A stretch of 64,000 nucleotides of DNA from Antennarius striatus (GCF_040054535.1 NC_090787.1:16258001-16322000), one strand, 5' to 3'. Shown: positions 1 through 14,929, numbered from the stretch's first letter. Notes: generated from the letters alone by a model not told the origin. Translations and numbers: made by a program.

Positions 1-1465
<1,465 letters not shown>

Positions 1466-1760
1466 ATAGTATTTTCTGCACTATAAGACACACTGGATTG
1501 TAAGGCGCACCTTTAATGAATTGTTTATTTTATATTTATTCTATATATAAGGCGCACCGGATTATAAGGCGCATATAATAAAAAAAATTAAAATAGATTT
1601 AAAAAAATAGTGGCTGTAGTTGCGCTATCCGTCCACTAGCTAGAGCATTCAAGACTGTGAGTACCTGTAATCAGCTGTGAACGGTCCCTATCGTTATTTC
1701 AATGAAGCCATTCTGAGCCTCATCAAGGAAACCTGATCACTTGATCATTTTGTCGTCGCA

Positions 1761-2235
1761 GGCCCCGTCCACACGATGCTGGAACTTTTTGAAAACGCAA
1801 CTTTTTTGTTGCGTTTAAGCCTTCCGTCCACATGACAACGCAGATATCCGGAACGAAAACGCAACTTTTTGAAAACGCTGGCCGAGGTGGATTTTTTTTA
1901 AAAAACACTGGGTCTGCGTTGTCGTGTGGACGGTGTATCTGTAACTTTTTAAAAACGCTGACGTCTTGCCTGCGACGAAAACCTCTGTGACGTCATATTT
2001 ATGGGCTCGTGTGTTGTGACAACAAAACACGGAGGATTCCTATTGGATAAAATTTGACTCAATACTGCCACCACATGGTTTGGCATGCTTATAGCCGTCT
2101 TCGAAAACGCACTGCTGCGTTTACTTGTGGACGGAGATTTTTTTGAAAACGCTGTCGTGTGGACGTGATATCGTTTTCAATGCGTTTTCAAAAAGTTGCG
2201 TTTTCAAAAAAATCCATCATCGTGTGGACGGGGCC
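1761..2235. mobile_element. MITE with GGCCCCGTCCACACGATG termini (copy 1)
   Basis: A 475-bp element begins GGCCCCGTCCACACGATG and ends with the inverted form CATCGTGTGGACGGGGCC. The interior repeats motifs such as GAAAACGC and GTGTGGACG many times in both orientations. A second copy lies at 37201-37648 with clear sequence similarity. It has no coding capacity. The target-site duplication is not obvious. It sits inside the larger 1466-3393 element, so it inserted later. Confidence 0.8.
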
Positions 2236-2715
2236 TGAGAAAGAAGTCAACACGCATATTAAAAAACCTGACATTAAAAACTGGCTAAATTCATTACGAG
2301 TGCAGTCAGTGCGAACAGAGCGGATTATTTCCTGATCTGAAGTTTGAAGCAGATATTTAAGCTCCGACGTTCGTCTTCGTTTATTAATTGAATATTGTTT
2401 CGATCGATCGGTAGTCCAGTCGGAGGTGAGGTGCAGCTATTTGCTGCCGTGTGTCCTAAACAATTTTTAAACTAGTTTTTAATGTCAGGCTGCTAACTCA
2501 CTGTCAAATATGACACTGTTTTACTCCTAGAACTGACTTTAACGTCGGTGTCTCACCGCACTGACTCTGCTCTTGATATTTTGGAAAAGGCTGGAAGTTC
2601 AGCTTTGAGGGTCTTTCATTCGCCTTGATGCCAGTTTCTCCGTGTGTTTCCACAGACTAATAGAATGGACCGTCACTAGATTCCAGATGACAGCACAATG
2701 GCATTTTTTAGACCA

Positions 2716-2850
2716 TTCATTCATTCATTCATTGTCATGTACTGCTGCTGTATCTGCCGTAGCGGGTCAAGGGGAGCTGGAGCCTATCCCAGCCGGCATG
2801 GGGCGTGAGGCGGGGGACACTCTGGACACGACGCCAGTGCACCTCGGAGC
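2716..2850 (-). repeat. 3' part of teleost dispersed repeat, reverse orientation
   Basis: A (CATT)n run is followed by the reverse complement of the 'cagctgggataggctcc' region, also seen at 32870-32945 (+) and 27660-27762 (+). In those copies the family ends in a (GAATGAAT)n tail, matching the CATT run here. This is a truncated copy. Confidence 0.6.
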
Positions 2851-2892
2851 CATCTATCTAAAAAAACAAAACAAAAAAACAACAACAAAAAA

Positions 2893-2945
2893 ATCTGAAT
2901 TTCCCTTGGGATCATTAAAGTATATACGTATCTATCTATCACACA
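2893..2945 (+). repeat. LINE-like 3' tail
   Basis: The string TTCCCTTGGGATCATTAAAG followed by a degenerate TATCTATC run resembles the common 3' terminus of teleost LINEs (L2/Rex type). Only the tail is present. Confidence 0.45.
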
Positions 2946-3393
2946 AAGACATACAAACAAGCACACACAGTAAGTTTAAAGTGGGTTATTTCCGGCGCCA
3001 CAGTGGTTGGGAAATGCTGAGATCAGTCAGTCAAACTTTATTAATAGAATTGTTGAAAACTCCTTATATTTTGCTACGTTATCGTAGCCAGTCACCGGGG
3101 CTCAGTCTCCGCAGGCGCAGGCTGTTCAGACAGCAGGCCAGTGAGAGCCGCCACTTCGGCGACGCCCCTTGGCTACCATTGTTAGGGGGCGTGGGCCCGA
3201 ATACCTTGTGAGGGTGCCCCTGGTGGCGGAGTGCGGCATGACTGCCGGCTTTTTGTCCAGCGAACTTGTTTTTAACCAATATTAATATGAATATTAATCC
3301 AAATATAAGGCGCATGAGATTATAAAGCGCTCTACGGGATTATGAGAAAATTATAAGGTTTTAGGTGCGCCTTATAGCGCGGAAAATACTGTA

Positions 3394-6300
3394 ATGTTAA
3401 TTGGAGCAGCAGAACATAGTTGGAGGATTGTGAGCTCTGACCTCATCACTCCCTGCAGGTATGTTTGCCTATAGATATTGGCATAAGTGATGTGCAAACA
3501 TTTTTAAGCCCATTTCTCTGAGCCTGCAGGAGGCTGTTGGGACTGAAAGTAGCAAAAGCAAAGAGTCCGAGACAGTCCGAGAGAACATGCGTGTGCTTTT
3601 TCAAACACATCATTGCGATATCTTTAATACTGAGTAAATCTATGAACATTTATTAATCCACAATCAAAAAATACACAACAAATCTGGTCTTATCATGGGT
3701 ATTTACAAACCACCAGTCTTAAAAGTAGCCATTTCATTTTACAGTTCATTTCCTCTAACCTTCGTGTGATTAGAACTGTGCCCTTTAAACCCCATGTTGT
3801 GTGAAAGAGCAACATTTTACGGGTTACAGTTATGCATGAGTGATTTATGCTGTCGTCTCACATTCCCAGACTTTGATGTAGTCTGTAAGCAGCTTTTGTT
3901 TTTCCTATGGAGGACGTACGTGCACATTTGCACACAAAAATGTTACCGCACACATCAATAAGTGATAACAAACGCAGTGGACCGATGCGTCTCCTTTGGC
4001 GTGTGTCTGGTTTGACATCAGAGAGCAGAGGAGACAATAGTAAGGAGAGAAGTATGGATGACAGCTGATACAGTGGATCTTATCTTGTAGACACAATTTC
4101 TCTAGGTGATGTTTGTGTGATAAAACCTTTAAATCTGCACAGCTTCAGCAAAAATCCCAGACTGGGAAGTTAAAATCCCAACCAGCAGACTTTACTCCAC
4201 ACACACCTAATTAAAACAACAGAGACCTTTTCATGGGTCTGCAGCCCGGGTGACATCATACCCTCAGTTACACTGTTGTATGTTGGATTTTGGACACACA
4301 TGCTGGCTAAAGCCAGCGTAATCCAGTCTTAAACATGACATGACACCTGTTATAATCTCTCAGTCATGTGCATTAAAGCCCAAGGAGGATTATAGCAGAT
4401 GTCATGCAGTGGGATTATAGAAGCTTTATGTTTGTACGTATATAATCTTTCCCTGTCACCTTTCTGGTTTTACTGCAAGCAGTTGCTTAAAATCCCATTT
4501 GTGTGTGTGTGTGTGTGTGTGTTGTCTGTCCCCATTGTGGAGCATATCAGCGTGTCTTCAAAAGCAAACACACGGCTTCTTGCGGTGTTTTTCTTAACTG
4601 GTTCCTGAAGCCCGTCTGGCTGACTCTCATTGTATGGCGGGGGAAGGGATAAACCACAGCTGCTCTCTGACGTAAATGCAGCCAAACGCTCTGTTAGTGC
4701 GGTCACACAGCTCTTGACAGCTTTACCAGTTAATTGGTTACCTCACACTCCCTTTCCCTCCCCTCCACATCACTACTAGAGTGCCGCTAAACCCTGGTGA
4801 TGGATGGTACATCTAGTCTGGACAGATGTCATGATTCCATTTACATTCAGAGGGAACGGTACTCACAGACTGTCATCTGTCTGTGATAAAGACAGTTAAG
4901 GCCACTGTGTGCAGATGACTTGACTTGCGTCAGTGTGCATAATGCTGGGCAAAGACAGCGTGAGCTGACACGAGAATATTTCACAAATAAATGTCATTTT
5001 ATTAGCACAGCCTCGGCTTGTTAAACAGCTGTCTGAATACACAGCTTCTCTGGAGGAACTTTATAAGGTTTATTTCCAGCCCACCTACTTTTCATGATTT
5101 TACCATGACTTGGCCCGTGAGATCATCTTATGTATTTTTGGGTGCTAGGGTGTCATTGAAGGTTTGTGTTCCACCATCTTTTATTTTATCCACCTCCTCT
5201 CTGTATATATATATATATATATTTCCTCTGCATTCAGGTTCACAGTACATATAGTACTGTAGACTCACCAGGAGTGGTTGGACTTGATATTAACCCGGGG
5301 GCAAGGAGGGGAGGGGGAATGTCGATCTGCATCTCCGGCCACCTCAGGCCCAGCTTTCATACCATTCTGTTCACCTATCTTAAACTGAACTTGTGCAAAT
5401 ACATTACAACACATGGAATTTGCGTCATTCGTGTCGTCCCATGTCTTCATAATTGTGTTGACTTTTCATGTGAGAATCCACTCTGTGTTTGCTGTGAACA
5501 CACCATAAGCAACCGCTCCATGCATATTAATAGATGTACTCAACATCATGTCCTAAGTCATCCCTGCTCTGACATAAATGTCTATTCTATATCCTATCAC
5601 ATAATCACAAGTAAGTTATTTGGGTAAAAGCTAATCAGTCTTGTCTGTTAAATGTTCTTAATGAACCAAATGCATCTAGATTAAAAAATATAAAATAACA
5701 TCCATTCATTGTTAATGCCACCCGTTGTTCTAAACTACTTAAAATTCTGTCAACCATAAATGGAAACCACAGTCCAGCTGACTCATTTCACTTGAAACCC
5801 AACTCATCCAGCAGAGCAGCGTCCCTCATTATGTGTCCATGGACATAGTGAATGTACGAGGACCGCTCTCCTCTGCAGAAAAGACGTAACGAGAGATTTC
5901 AGCACGAATCACAAACCACCGAGAGAAAGGATTCAATTAGTTTCATTGATTAACTAGAAAAACCTGTCATGAATCATCTGGAAGGTTACGCGTTACTTTT
6001 CCTGAGGATTGTACACAGGGAAGCCTCATTCTGAACAAAAATATAGTCAGTTGTAGACCAGCCCTTTATTTCACTGAAAGTGAAATGATTGATAAAGCAG
6101 ATAATGTGCAAACACAAAGATGCACCATTTTGCACTGCTGATTTGATGAGTGCAACGATCTCTTAAACTAAAAGGATTGTAATGTGCCCCTGAGAGTTTG
6201 ACGCAGGCAGCTGACATCAGTACCCATACCACCTTGTGACCAAGCATCTGCTCACTGCCATAGAGGCAGAAAATGGCGAAGGAGAGGGAGAGGAAAAGAC

Positions 6301-6604
6301 GAGACAAGAAACAAAAGTGCATGAAGATTAAATGATTGACCAAACAGCTATTTGAAATAATTTATAAATTACTAGTCATGTGCAGCACTGAGATAATCAA
6401 ACCTTCACTCAGGGAACGGTCGCTCCTGTAAGGAAATGAAGATGATGAAGAAGAAAAGTACGCTTATAATCCCTTTGAGGAAATTATTTTTACACTTGTA
6501 GTCTATATTTCACACACACATATTGTATATGTATCTTTTATGTGTGTGTTTGCTTGTGTCTACAGGCCCTGAAACAAACACATACACACAAGGGGCAGAT
6601 ATAC
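3394..6604. other. Intergenic, microsatellites only
   Basis: No gene, RNA or complete mobile element was recognised. It contains a (GT)n run at about 4500-4521 and a (TA)n run at about 5202-5221. Short open frames across these repeats are not coding. Confidence 0.55.
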
Positions 6605-6735
6605 GGTGAGAGGTAGAGCTCCCTCATGGTGCGCCTCAATGATAGCTTATAAAGGGGATGGGGCCTTGCACAAGGGCGCCTCGGCAGTGCTCAGGAGGGG
6701 AACTGGCACCTCTCCAACTACCAGTCTCATATAAC
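6605..6735 (-). repeat. tRNA-derived SINE fragment (reverse)
   Basis: The segment GGGCCTTGCACAAGGGCGCC ... CTCAGGAGG ... CTGGCACCTCTCC is the reverse complement of a SINE tail also present on the + strand at 42362-42560 (CACCTCCTGAGCACTG, GAGCAAGGCACCGACCCC). The tRNA-like head with A and B boxes is missing, so the copy is 5'-truncated. Confidence 0.6.
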
Positions 6736-9700
6736 AGACAAGAGAACATTCGGTTCCAACTGTGGCTTGGCTCAACTTGATATTTATTTTCATGAACTAC
6801 GAGGTTGGCATTCACAAGCTGCTGAGAAGTTCGTGTAAGGAGATAAACTGAGGACAGACGATATGAGGCAGTGAATCAAGATGAAGACAAGAGGGGTCTT
6901 TATGCTGCGCATTATCTGCAGTTAATCATTAAAGGAAGCAGTGGGTGGTCTGGTGGTGGAGGAATAGAGCAGGTCAAGTTGGACAAAGAACAGAAGGGAA
7001 CTGTGTTATTTTATTTCATAGCATCCCTAGCAACAAAATCAAACATGATGCAAACAGTGACGACTTCTGTAAGGTTCTGGAGCGACCCGTTTGTTCAGGT
7101 GTCTAACGTATGCTCAGTTGCAGCAGGAAAGAAAAACTTTCTATAGCGGCATAGATTAAACATTTGCCTCGATATCTTATTTGATAAAGTGCGATTTTTG
7201 TGAAATTTTCTTCAGCTTTAGTTGACTGACGCGCACAAATGACGCATAAAATTTTTTTCCCATCCATCGCTCAAATTGACTTAAGGTGTGTTCAGACAGA
7301 AACCTAACAGAAATTACGGCCTACATGTAAATTTGATCCGGAACATTTGTGCAGTGTATATTTATTCAGCTCAAACAGCTGCGATACTAACTGTCCATAT
7401 GTTAGCTTGAAGCTATTAGAGATATAACATGTAAATCTGTCTAACCATTCAGTCTGTCAGCGAACTGACTGATGCTTTTTTTTTCCTCTGTGCTGTTTTT
7501 GGGATTCAAGCAGCTGATGTTTTGTGTCCTCTGAACCAAACCTCAACTCTTAACCCTTAAAATGTAAAATAATCTTAATTGTGTAGGCTTTGGTGGATCT
7601 CATCTCTCAAAGAAACGGCGTTCCCACGATGTTGAAGTGATTTATGTACCCACAAAAGGAGTTAGTCAACTCTCCACAGTCACACTCAAAAGTCACACAT
7701 TAAATTCTTGTTTATAGATTTGGGTTCGTCCTCATTTAATGTCTGTAGCATGTGGAGTTTAGTGCCGTATTCTGAGGGAATCTCACTGCACACAGCAAAG
7801 CCAAACAAAATCATTAAAAAAAAAAATAGTAGCAGTGACTGAATGATTCCACAGACCTGTGGCTTCACGGGATGCTGGAAATTTTCCGGATTTAGTGTTC
7901 GGCACACACGAGGGAAGAAGACAAACTGTATGTCCTGCACTTAATGTGGTTGTTTGTGTGTGTGCATGTGCGTGTCTGTACCTTGTTGTTTACCCAAAAA
8001 CAATTACAGCACAGAAGCACATTAGATTACCAAACAGAAACTAGGCAGAAGAGCTTGTTTATTGCACCACTTAAACTCTCAGGAGCATCCTACTTTCCAT
8101 ATTTGGCTTCAGAGCGAAGACTCCCCTCTTCCTCCCTCACCCTCTTCCTCCCGCTGTGCCGGTCTGGAAGGTTCGGTCCGGTCACATGGCTGGACCAAGC
8201 AACACACAGATGTCCTTAATGTCATTTCTGCCCCTCCTTCAGCCAGCTTAGGTCTCTTAATCCATGCTTAGCTGTCCTTTTCTCTGGCAGACATCTCTCA
8301 AACGCTGCAACCATCAAATGAAAAACACATTTAACTCAACTTAGTCATGATGCAACAGGTTTGTCGCAAAATAAAGAAAGATTTAAATGGCTGCAGATGA
8401 ACTGGAATGTTACAGTGTGCAAAGACAAGTAGTCCTGTCCAAATGTTATTATCTGTTATCTACACACTTTGTAGCTTCTTCTTTGTTTTTCTTCCAGATT
8501 AAATGTGGCTGTTGCTCTCTCTCTCTCTTTCCACTGATAAGTGTATCTAATATATATATTATATGGTTCAAGCTTTCTCCATCTCCTTACTTCCTTTTTC
8601 TCGTGAGTGGAGGACTGTTTTCCGGCTTTAGGAGAACAGCTGAGGGACCATATGGATACTGAGCAGAAAGATCAGGAGCATAAGATGCAGCAACACCTGG
8701 CGGGATCAAACCTGTAACTTTCTTTCCATCTGGACTGTGAATTCCAGGTCTTTAGTTATTTATTTTTTTAGTAAATAAATAAACATTGGAAACATTACCT
8801 GGTGCATATATAAGTTTTTTTTAACCACAAAACGCTTGGTTCTGGGGATGGATAATTTTATTAAGTGCTCCCACACTTCAGACTTGAAGATCAAAAACAA
8901 CAAGAAGTCTAAATCAAAGAGAAATCTGTTTGTGAACCACTGAGCAAACAGCTTCCTCACCTACTTTTATGCAGATTATTGCTATGCATCAATATATTTT
9001 TTGGGGCAGTTCCGCCCCCCAACCCCCCTGCACTACAACTTGGCCCGATCCCCACATTTCATGTGGTCCACTGTTGGGTAGCGTGTCCCATTTCTTTAGG
9101 GGATGAATACAACACTTCTAGTATCTCACTGAGTCTTTCAGCATCAGTACACAAACCAAACCAAGCAATGTTAATGTCTGACATTTTACAATGTCAACAG
9201 TTATAGAATGACACAATTTAGATGTTTGAGCCATAAAATTGTGGTAGTTTCATGCCCTCTACATCCTCCTGCTGTCAGGTGAAGCTGTGATGTTTCATTA
9301 GTTTCCTTTAAGACCTGCCTTTCTACTGATTTTTTACTCTTCCATCGACATTATCATGGCTGTTTCATCATTAGCGGCTCCTGAAAATCCATGTTCTGTG
9401 TGAGAGAGAGGGAAGAAAATGACCCAGTGTGTAAAAAATGAGTATTCTCTCTCTCTTTTTGGAACAAGTGAATCTGAACATTACGTCACTAAATCACAAA
9501 GAGCTGAGCGTGAAGCATCATCCCACTTCATTCAAAGCTGATCTTTTTCTAGTCTTTTTCTTTCAAGGACATCTCCGATTTCTATAGTGAATGCTCTCTT
9601 TTACTCCATCTGTTCAATCATATCCATCAATGAATTCGTGTGAGTCTTCATCCACTTTTTTTTAAATCATCTTTGTCTAGCTTACTATCACCTGTCTGGG

Positions 9701-12700
9701 TATCCCACGTACCCTTCCCCTGTCACCCTCAGCCCTGGATAATAGGCTGATCTGTGGTGTGACGCACACAGCTCCATCTCCGGGGGGGATTTTGCGTAGA
9801 CAAGCATTCAAAAAAGCTCTGTGTAGCCTAGTGTGCAGATACATGCAATGACCAGGTATTTACATCTTGAGATAGCTGACACCACAGGATTACTGTATCA
9901 GCAGCTGTGCTGATAGCACAATACAGCGTGCATTCTTTAACAGAAAAGGCTTTTGTCCCTGTCATGAATGGTTATCATAAATCAGTCACCAGTGCCACGG
10001 ATATTAAATGCTGAGGATCGTTTTGCTCACGCTTACATGACCTGTTTAGTTTGGAGCAAAAAGGAAGTACAAATTTAATTCATTTCATGCCACATTGTTT
10101 AGAACATAATCACGAGAAGCCAACAAGGAACATAAATCATTCAGCAACAGATCATGCATTTCAATGGTTGAATATACTGTAAATGTTTGTTGACTCTTAT
10201 ATCCCACAAGACGTGCAAATGTATGTTTTGGGTTCTCTTCCAGATGTAAAAAAGCATTTAAAATCTCAGATTTAGTACACTGAAAATAATAACAAATCTA
10301 AGCTTGTCAGAGATCCTTTCACCTGGGAATTAATACCTTTGCACCAAAGCACTAAATGTTCGAAGCTCTTTGGTCGGCTGGAATTAACTTCACTTGTACC
10401 AATGGATGAGGTCCTACTCACTGACATCGAACAATATTTATCCGGCCAATGTTTCCACATTGGTCAAAAAAAAACCTTCCAGGATTATTAGTAGGTTAAC
10501 TGCTTTTTTTATGTTTTATTTTTCAGTATGAGTACAATTTGAATCCTACTAATGCATAAGCTATAATATCACATATTGTAAAAGCAGAAAGAACAAAAAA
10601 ACACACCAGTCTAAGCCTGCAGAACATTCATTGTCGGTTGCTATAGTTCCTGCTTAAATCACAAACCCTCTTGATCAATTACAAGATGGTACTGTACTGT
10701 ATTCATGATGATGTCTGTGTTAGAGATCTATAAGGCCATCATCAGTGAAAATGTTTGTTTGAGATGAGCTAGTCCTGAACCTCCTGGATGATCACTTGAC
10801 GCACAAGCTCACGAGGACGTTCCTCGGCTGCCAAAGTCAACAAGCTTAGACAGAGCAAGGTTAATTACCAAAGAAGAATGGCTCCCCTGTCCTGCAGGTC
10901 ACAAAGGCACCGAATGATCAGACAAAGGAGCTTTTCACACACTGTCAGGGGATGCAAAAGCAAGGAGAAAAATCAATGGAAACATGGAGTTAGGTCAATG
11001 GGTGGAACATAAACATGAAGTAATCTGTCATCAGTCTGTGTACTGTATGTATACAGGCCTTAAAATGAGCGTAAACCACTCAAGATATACAAGAGTATTA
11101 TCATTAATCTCCCTGTATTTAGTGAAAAAATACAAAAGAAGAAGGTAAAGGTCATAAATACACTCATTAAACAGAAAAAAATTTCTGTACTTTCTAAAGG
11201 AAATCTCCCAAACAGTAGATCAGACTTTCAACACAGGATTTTCTGCACCATTTCCTCACAGCAGGCCTCAACTAACCTGCCTTTACTCTCTGTCTGTGAG
11301 CTATTGTTTGCTAAAGTGTAGAGTGTGTGTTTAGTATAAACTGAAGAGGGTTTCTGGGGTGATTATGATTATGAAAGCTCGCTGCTGTATAATCTATTTC
11401 ACAAATTCCACAAAGACGCAGGAGGCAGCCTGTGAAATTCGAGCAGCGGGTGAGTGACCGGAGAGGAGAAATCAGGACATTCCCAACCACGTTGCCTCAG
11501 TGTTGCTTTAATCATGGGTGCCTGAACTTTTATCTTAATCTACTTCTATTTACTAAAGAGCGGCTTTGCTGTTTGTTTCAGCTTTGACATTTTAACAGAC
11601 ATTTTAATGTTTTTACAAATAACAAAGATGATGAGCATCAATCATTTACATGTAGATGTACTCACTGTTTTCTTTATTAGTGTAACGTTGCAGCTGCGTG
11701 GTAATATGCAGTATTCATACAATAACAAGTTTGACAAGTTTAGCCTGTGGAGCTACACTAACTAACATAAATTCCTCCAAAATATTATGCTCACAAACCT
11801 GTTTTTTTTTTTTTTTTTAATTGATTATCTTTTATTTTCTGCTATCTGCTTTTTGTAATTGCTACCAGCTGCTTTTTAAGACTTCCTATTCAGGCAACTC
11901 GCTTAAGATGTCAAAAACTTGCAGCTAATGCTACCTTTATTTCACAACAAGTTCAGTTTGAATAGATGTTCTTAGCAGAACCCCGCAGCATACTTGATGT
12001 TGTATTGTAGTCAGTGGTAAAAGGTCTGAGTAAGGACACTTTACATGAATGGGTTTCATGACAAGTAAACTCAATGCATGCACAAATATAGACTCACATA
12101 AGAAAAGCTGATTGAACAGCTAGGCAGACTACTGGACATAAAAATTCATATTTCTAATATAGAATCAAAAATGTCGGTAGTCTTAAGGACAGTATCTGTT
12201 TCCTAAAAGCAATGGATTCGTTTTTTCTTACAGTGTCAGAGATAATCTTGCTTTGTAGACACACGGCTCACGAACAAAGGATTTTCTGTCATTTTATAAT
12301 CCTAACCTTGAGGGCCAAATAGACCTTGGTATGTTTGGTCTGCAAAGAGCAGCCAGACGGCATTTAACCGTATCTGGAAGACAAACAAACACTGCACGAT
12401 TACAGATAAACAAAGTTTGATCTACACTTTGAAAGTTTACCATCAGCTTGAATTGAAATTCAAACAATGCTGACTGCATCCTGAGTAATAGTGGTATTAT
12501 GGAGCGTAAATGCTTTTGCAGACTGTAAACAAACAGTTGGTGAACAACTCATTACATCCTATGTGACAGGATGCAATGATTCATGCTTTTCTTTCAGTCT
12601 GCATGGGAAAGGTATATTGAAAAAAATTCTAATAAAATGGTACTAGAGCCACATGTATAACAGATGGCTTTTTCTGTCTGCATGTGAAGTAAGCCAGCTG

Positions 12701-13100
12701 TTTTAAGTTAATGCAGCTAACTCTTCAAGACAAAACAGTAGCTGCTCCACCATCACCGTTCGTGCTCCCGTACAGACATTCTGCTTATAACAGGAACTAC
12801 AACCTTTAATTTTCTGCTCACGTAGGAAAATACTTTAACTTCTGCAGCGTCTGTGTTGACGGTCACAACATGTTGTGTTGTCAGCACTTCAAACACAGTT
12901 TTGATAAATTGTAAATGTTAAATGCTTACGGTTCAAAACAGTGACTGATGTAACACACTAACATTACCACAGTAAGTCATGCGTGTGTGTGTGTGTGTGT
13001 GCGTGCATGCGTGCGTGTGTGTGTGTGTGTTTATGTGTATGTGTGCGTGTGTGTGTACTTATGTCATTTCCAGGAATGAGAAGTTGTGCCTTAAAGATTA
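6736..13100. other. Intergenic, no gene recognised
   Basis: About 6.4 kb of AT-rich DNA upstream of sik1. Open frames are all under about 95 codons, overlap each other on both strands, and show no recognisable domain. A (TG)n tract lies at about 12982-13059. Distal regulatory elements for sik1 could lie here but cannot be recognised without alignment to other fish. Confidence 0.5.
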
Positions 13101-13122
13101 ATGTAATCAAATTTGATTACAT
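13101..13122. repeat. Perfect 22-bp palindrome
   Basis: The 22 bases centred on ATCAAATTTGAT read identically on both strands (11-bp arms, no loop). It lies 6 bp before the 36-bp inverted repeat at 13129-13207. Confidence 0.9.
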
Positions 13123-13128
13123 AAAAAA

Positions 13129-13207
13129 ATAACTTTAGAAAATAAGAGCATGTCCACAAGACAGATAAAACCTGTCTTGTGGACATGCTCTTATTTTCTA
13201 AAGTTAT
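13129..13207. repeat. Perfect 36-bp inverted repeat with 7-nt loop
   Basis: The left arm 13129-13164 (containing GAGCATGTCCACAAGACAG) is exactly complementary to the right arm 13172-13207 (CTGTCTTGTGGACATGCTC). They are separated by the loop ATAAAAC. There are no mismatches over 36 bp, and pairing stops abruptly at both ends. No transposon termini or coding frame are associated. Confidence 0.93.
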
Positions 13208-14858
13208 AACAAACATTATATTATTATCCGTATATGTTGTATATTTGTAAGTTTTTAGTGACTCAAAGTGTCTTCGTGATCATTTTCTTATGCCCCTGTA
13301 ATTGATTTGAAATTTTCCCCAAAAAACAGAGGAAAATTTGTTGTACTGTTGCATTTTACTACGACAGTGGCCGTTGTGAAGAACATGGCATTTAGTCCTG
13401 CTTTCATTGCAGTCAGACAGTCTTTCTCAGGGCATGAAACTGTCTGCTTTACTCACGCTCAGGAACTACATTAACTGTAAAATCAAAGCGAAACAGATTC
13501 TCAAATGGCACGAGGTAGAGATTTGGTTCTGGAAGCAGAGCCAAAGAGCAGAGGGGCCGTGTGGTTTTGTTGAAAGTGTGCCTTCAAAACATTATGTGAC
13601 CTTTCAGCGGCGACATTTTGCATGAGGTTTGCATTCCTTTAACATTTTAAAACGAGGGTGGGGAGAATTTGTCTGTCTACAAATGTTGATGTTTGATATT
13701 TACACTCACCCACACTTATTTTATTCCATCACAGCACGTCCACCATCTGAAAGATTATTATTAACACTTGTTCTTTTATAGTCTCCTCTCCAGTGTTGGT
13801 GGGAACTGGTACACTTTATGCTATAATTGTTTTCTAGTGGATTATACCTAAGCCACAGCAAAAACACACAAACTCAGGTCACTTTGACCTCCTCTCAGGA
13901 CCCACGGACATTGTGTACGATCTGTGATATTGTACTAATGGCCTGGACTACACTTTTCTCCTCGTCTTGATTGATAAAATGGCAGCTAAGCAAGAAAATC
14001 CATTAAGCTGCTGCTCAGTCTGGTGGAAGAAAAGGTGAATGAACCCACACATAGGTTGAATGCATTAAAAAACCTTTGCTGATTTGTGAACAATCCTAGA
14101 GGCTCTGAATTCCACCTACATATAGTCCATACATGGAATACAATTGTGTGATGATTCATATACTTGTTTGTGTGTGTGCACACGTGTACGTGTTGTTTGA
14201 CCTTTCTCCAAATGCAAATCTTTTCCTTGTTCTTTGGTATCGCTCACCCCTCCCTTGTTTTGTCTGCACAGTACTTTTTTGCCAATCGCATTTCCTCCCT
14301 TCCTCTGTATTTAGGTGTTGCCACCCTTAATTCTGTCCCACATGATTGGTGTATTGTTGAGAGAGATTTTGTTTACCACTTCAATATGGGATGAAAATAA
14401 ACTTTTTTATTTAGTTTTCATATAAAAATTTCTTCGAAAAACCATATTAAAAAAAACTCTGGAAAGATTTTAAAACACTATCAACACCAGCTTACAGGGT
14501 ATTTTTTAGCACCATTATCATGTTTGTCCACTGTAGCTGATCTATAAAGCATCAATAAGGTCATTTTTAGCATATATAAAGACAAGGATAGTGGGGGAAA
14601 AAAATATTATTTTCATTTTCTTAACAAAGTTTTATTCTTTTTGTGCCTTTAATGGATATTTTAGTATCAGCTGAATATGATAAGAAAGTCTGATGGAATT
14701 TGAAAGATATATTATGTAAAAATAATTAGAACAGAATTTACCTAGATGTACAATAAATAAGGAAATACGTCATAGAATGAAAATTTTCCAACAAATAATC
14801 ACATTTATGCAGTTATTTACTACATATTTGCGTAAATGGTTGTTTGTCTGGTTATCTT
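13208..14858. other. Intergenic upstream of sik1
   Basis: AT-rich, with no recognisable gene, RNA or mobile element. Overlapping open frames near 14133-14394 lie over GT-rich sequence and are not convincing. Confidence 0.5.
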
Positions 14859-14927
14859 GAATAGAATAGAATAGAATAGAATAGAATAGAATAGAATAGA
14901 ATAGAATAGAATAGAATAGAATAGAAT
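14859..14927. repeat. (AATAG)n pentanucleotide repeat
   Basis: About 13-14 uninterrupted copies of ATAGA/AATAG, directly upstream of the GC-rich sik1 promoter. It is open in one reverse frame, which creates a spurious ORF. Confidence 0.97.
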
Positions 14928-14929
14928 GT

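Larger units (their letters stand above)
1466..3393. mobile_element. Composite inverted-repeat DNA element with nested insertions
   Basis: The left end (about 1468-1570) reads GTATTTTCTGCACTATAAG followed by several 'ataaggcgcac' units. The right end (3296-3393) carries the inverted counterpart, ending CTTATAGCGCGGAAAATACTGTA-like with a flanking TA. Similar termini occur at 34441-34655 and 30628-30656, so this is a dispersed family. Terminal inverted repeats and TA flanks suggest a non-autonomous Tc1/mariner-type element; that assignment is inference. The interior holds a second inverted-repeat element (1761-2235), a SINE-like fragment (about 2716-2850) and a LINE-tail-like piece (about 2893-2945). 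A GC-rich block at 3060-3260 was not recognised. No transposase frame is visible. Confidence 0.65.

Noticed and set aside
2642-3211. 189-codon forward ORF
   Set aside because: It crosses a SINE-like fragment, a LINE tail and the GC-rich block inside the composite element. It has no coherent domain and is a by-product of nested repeats.
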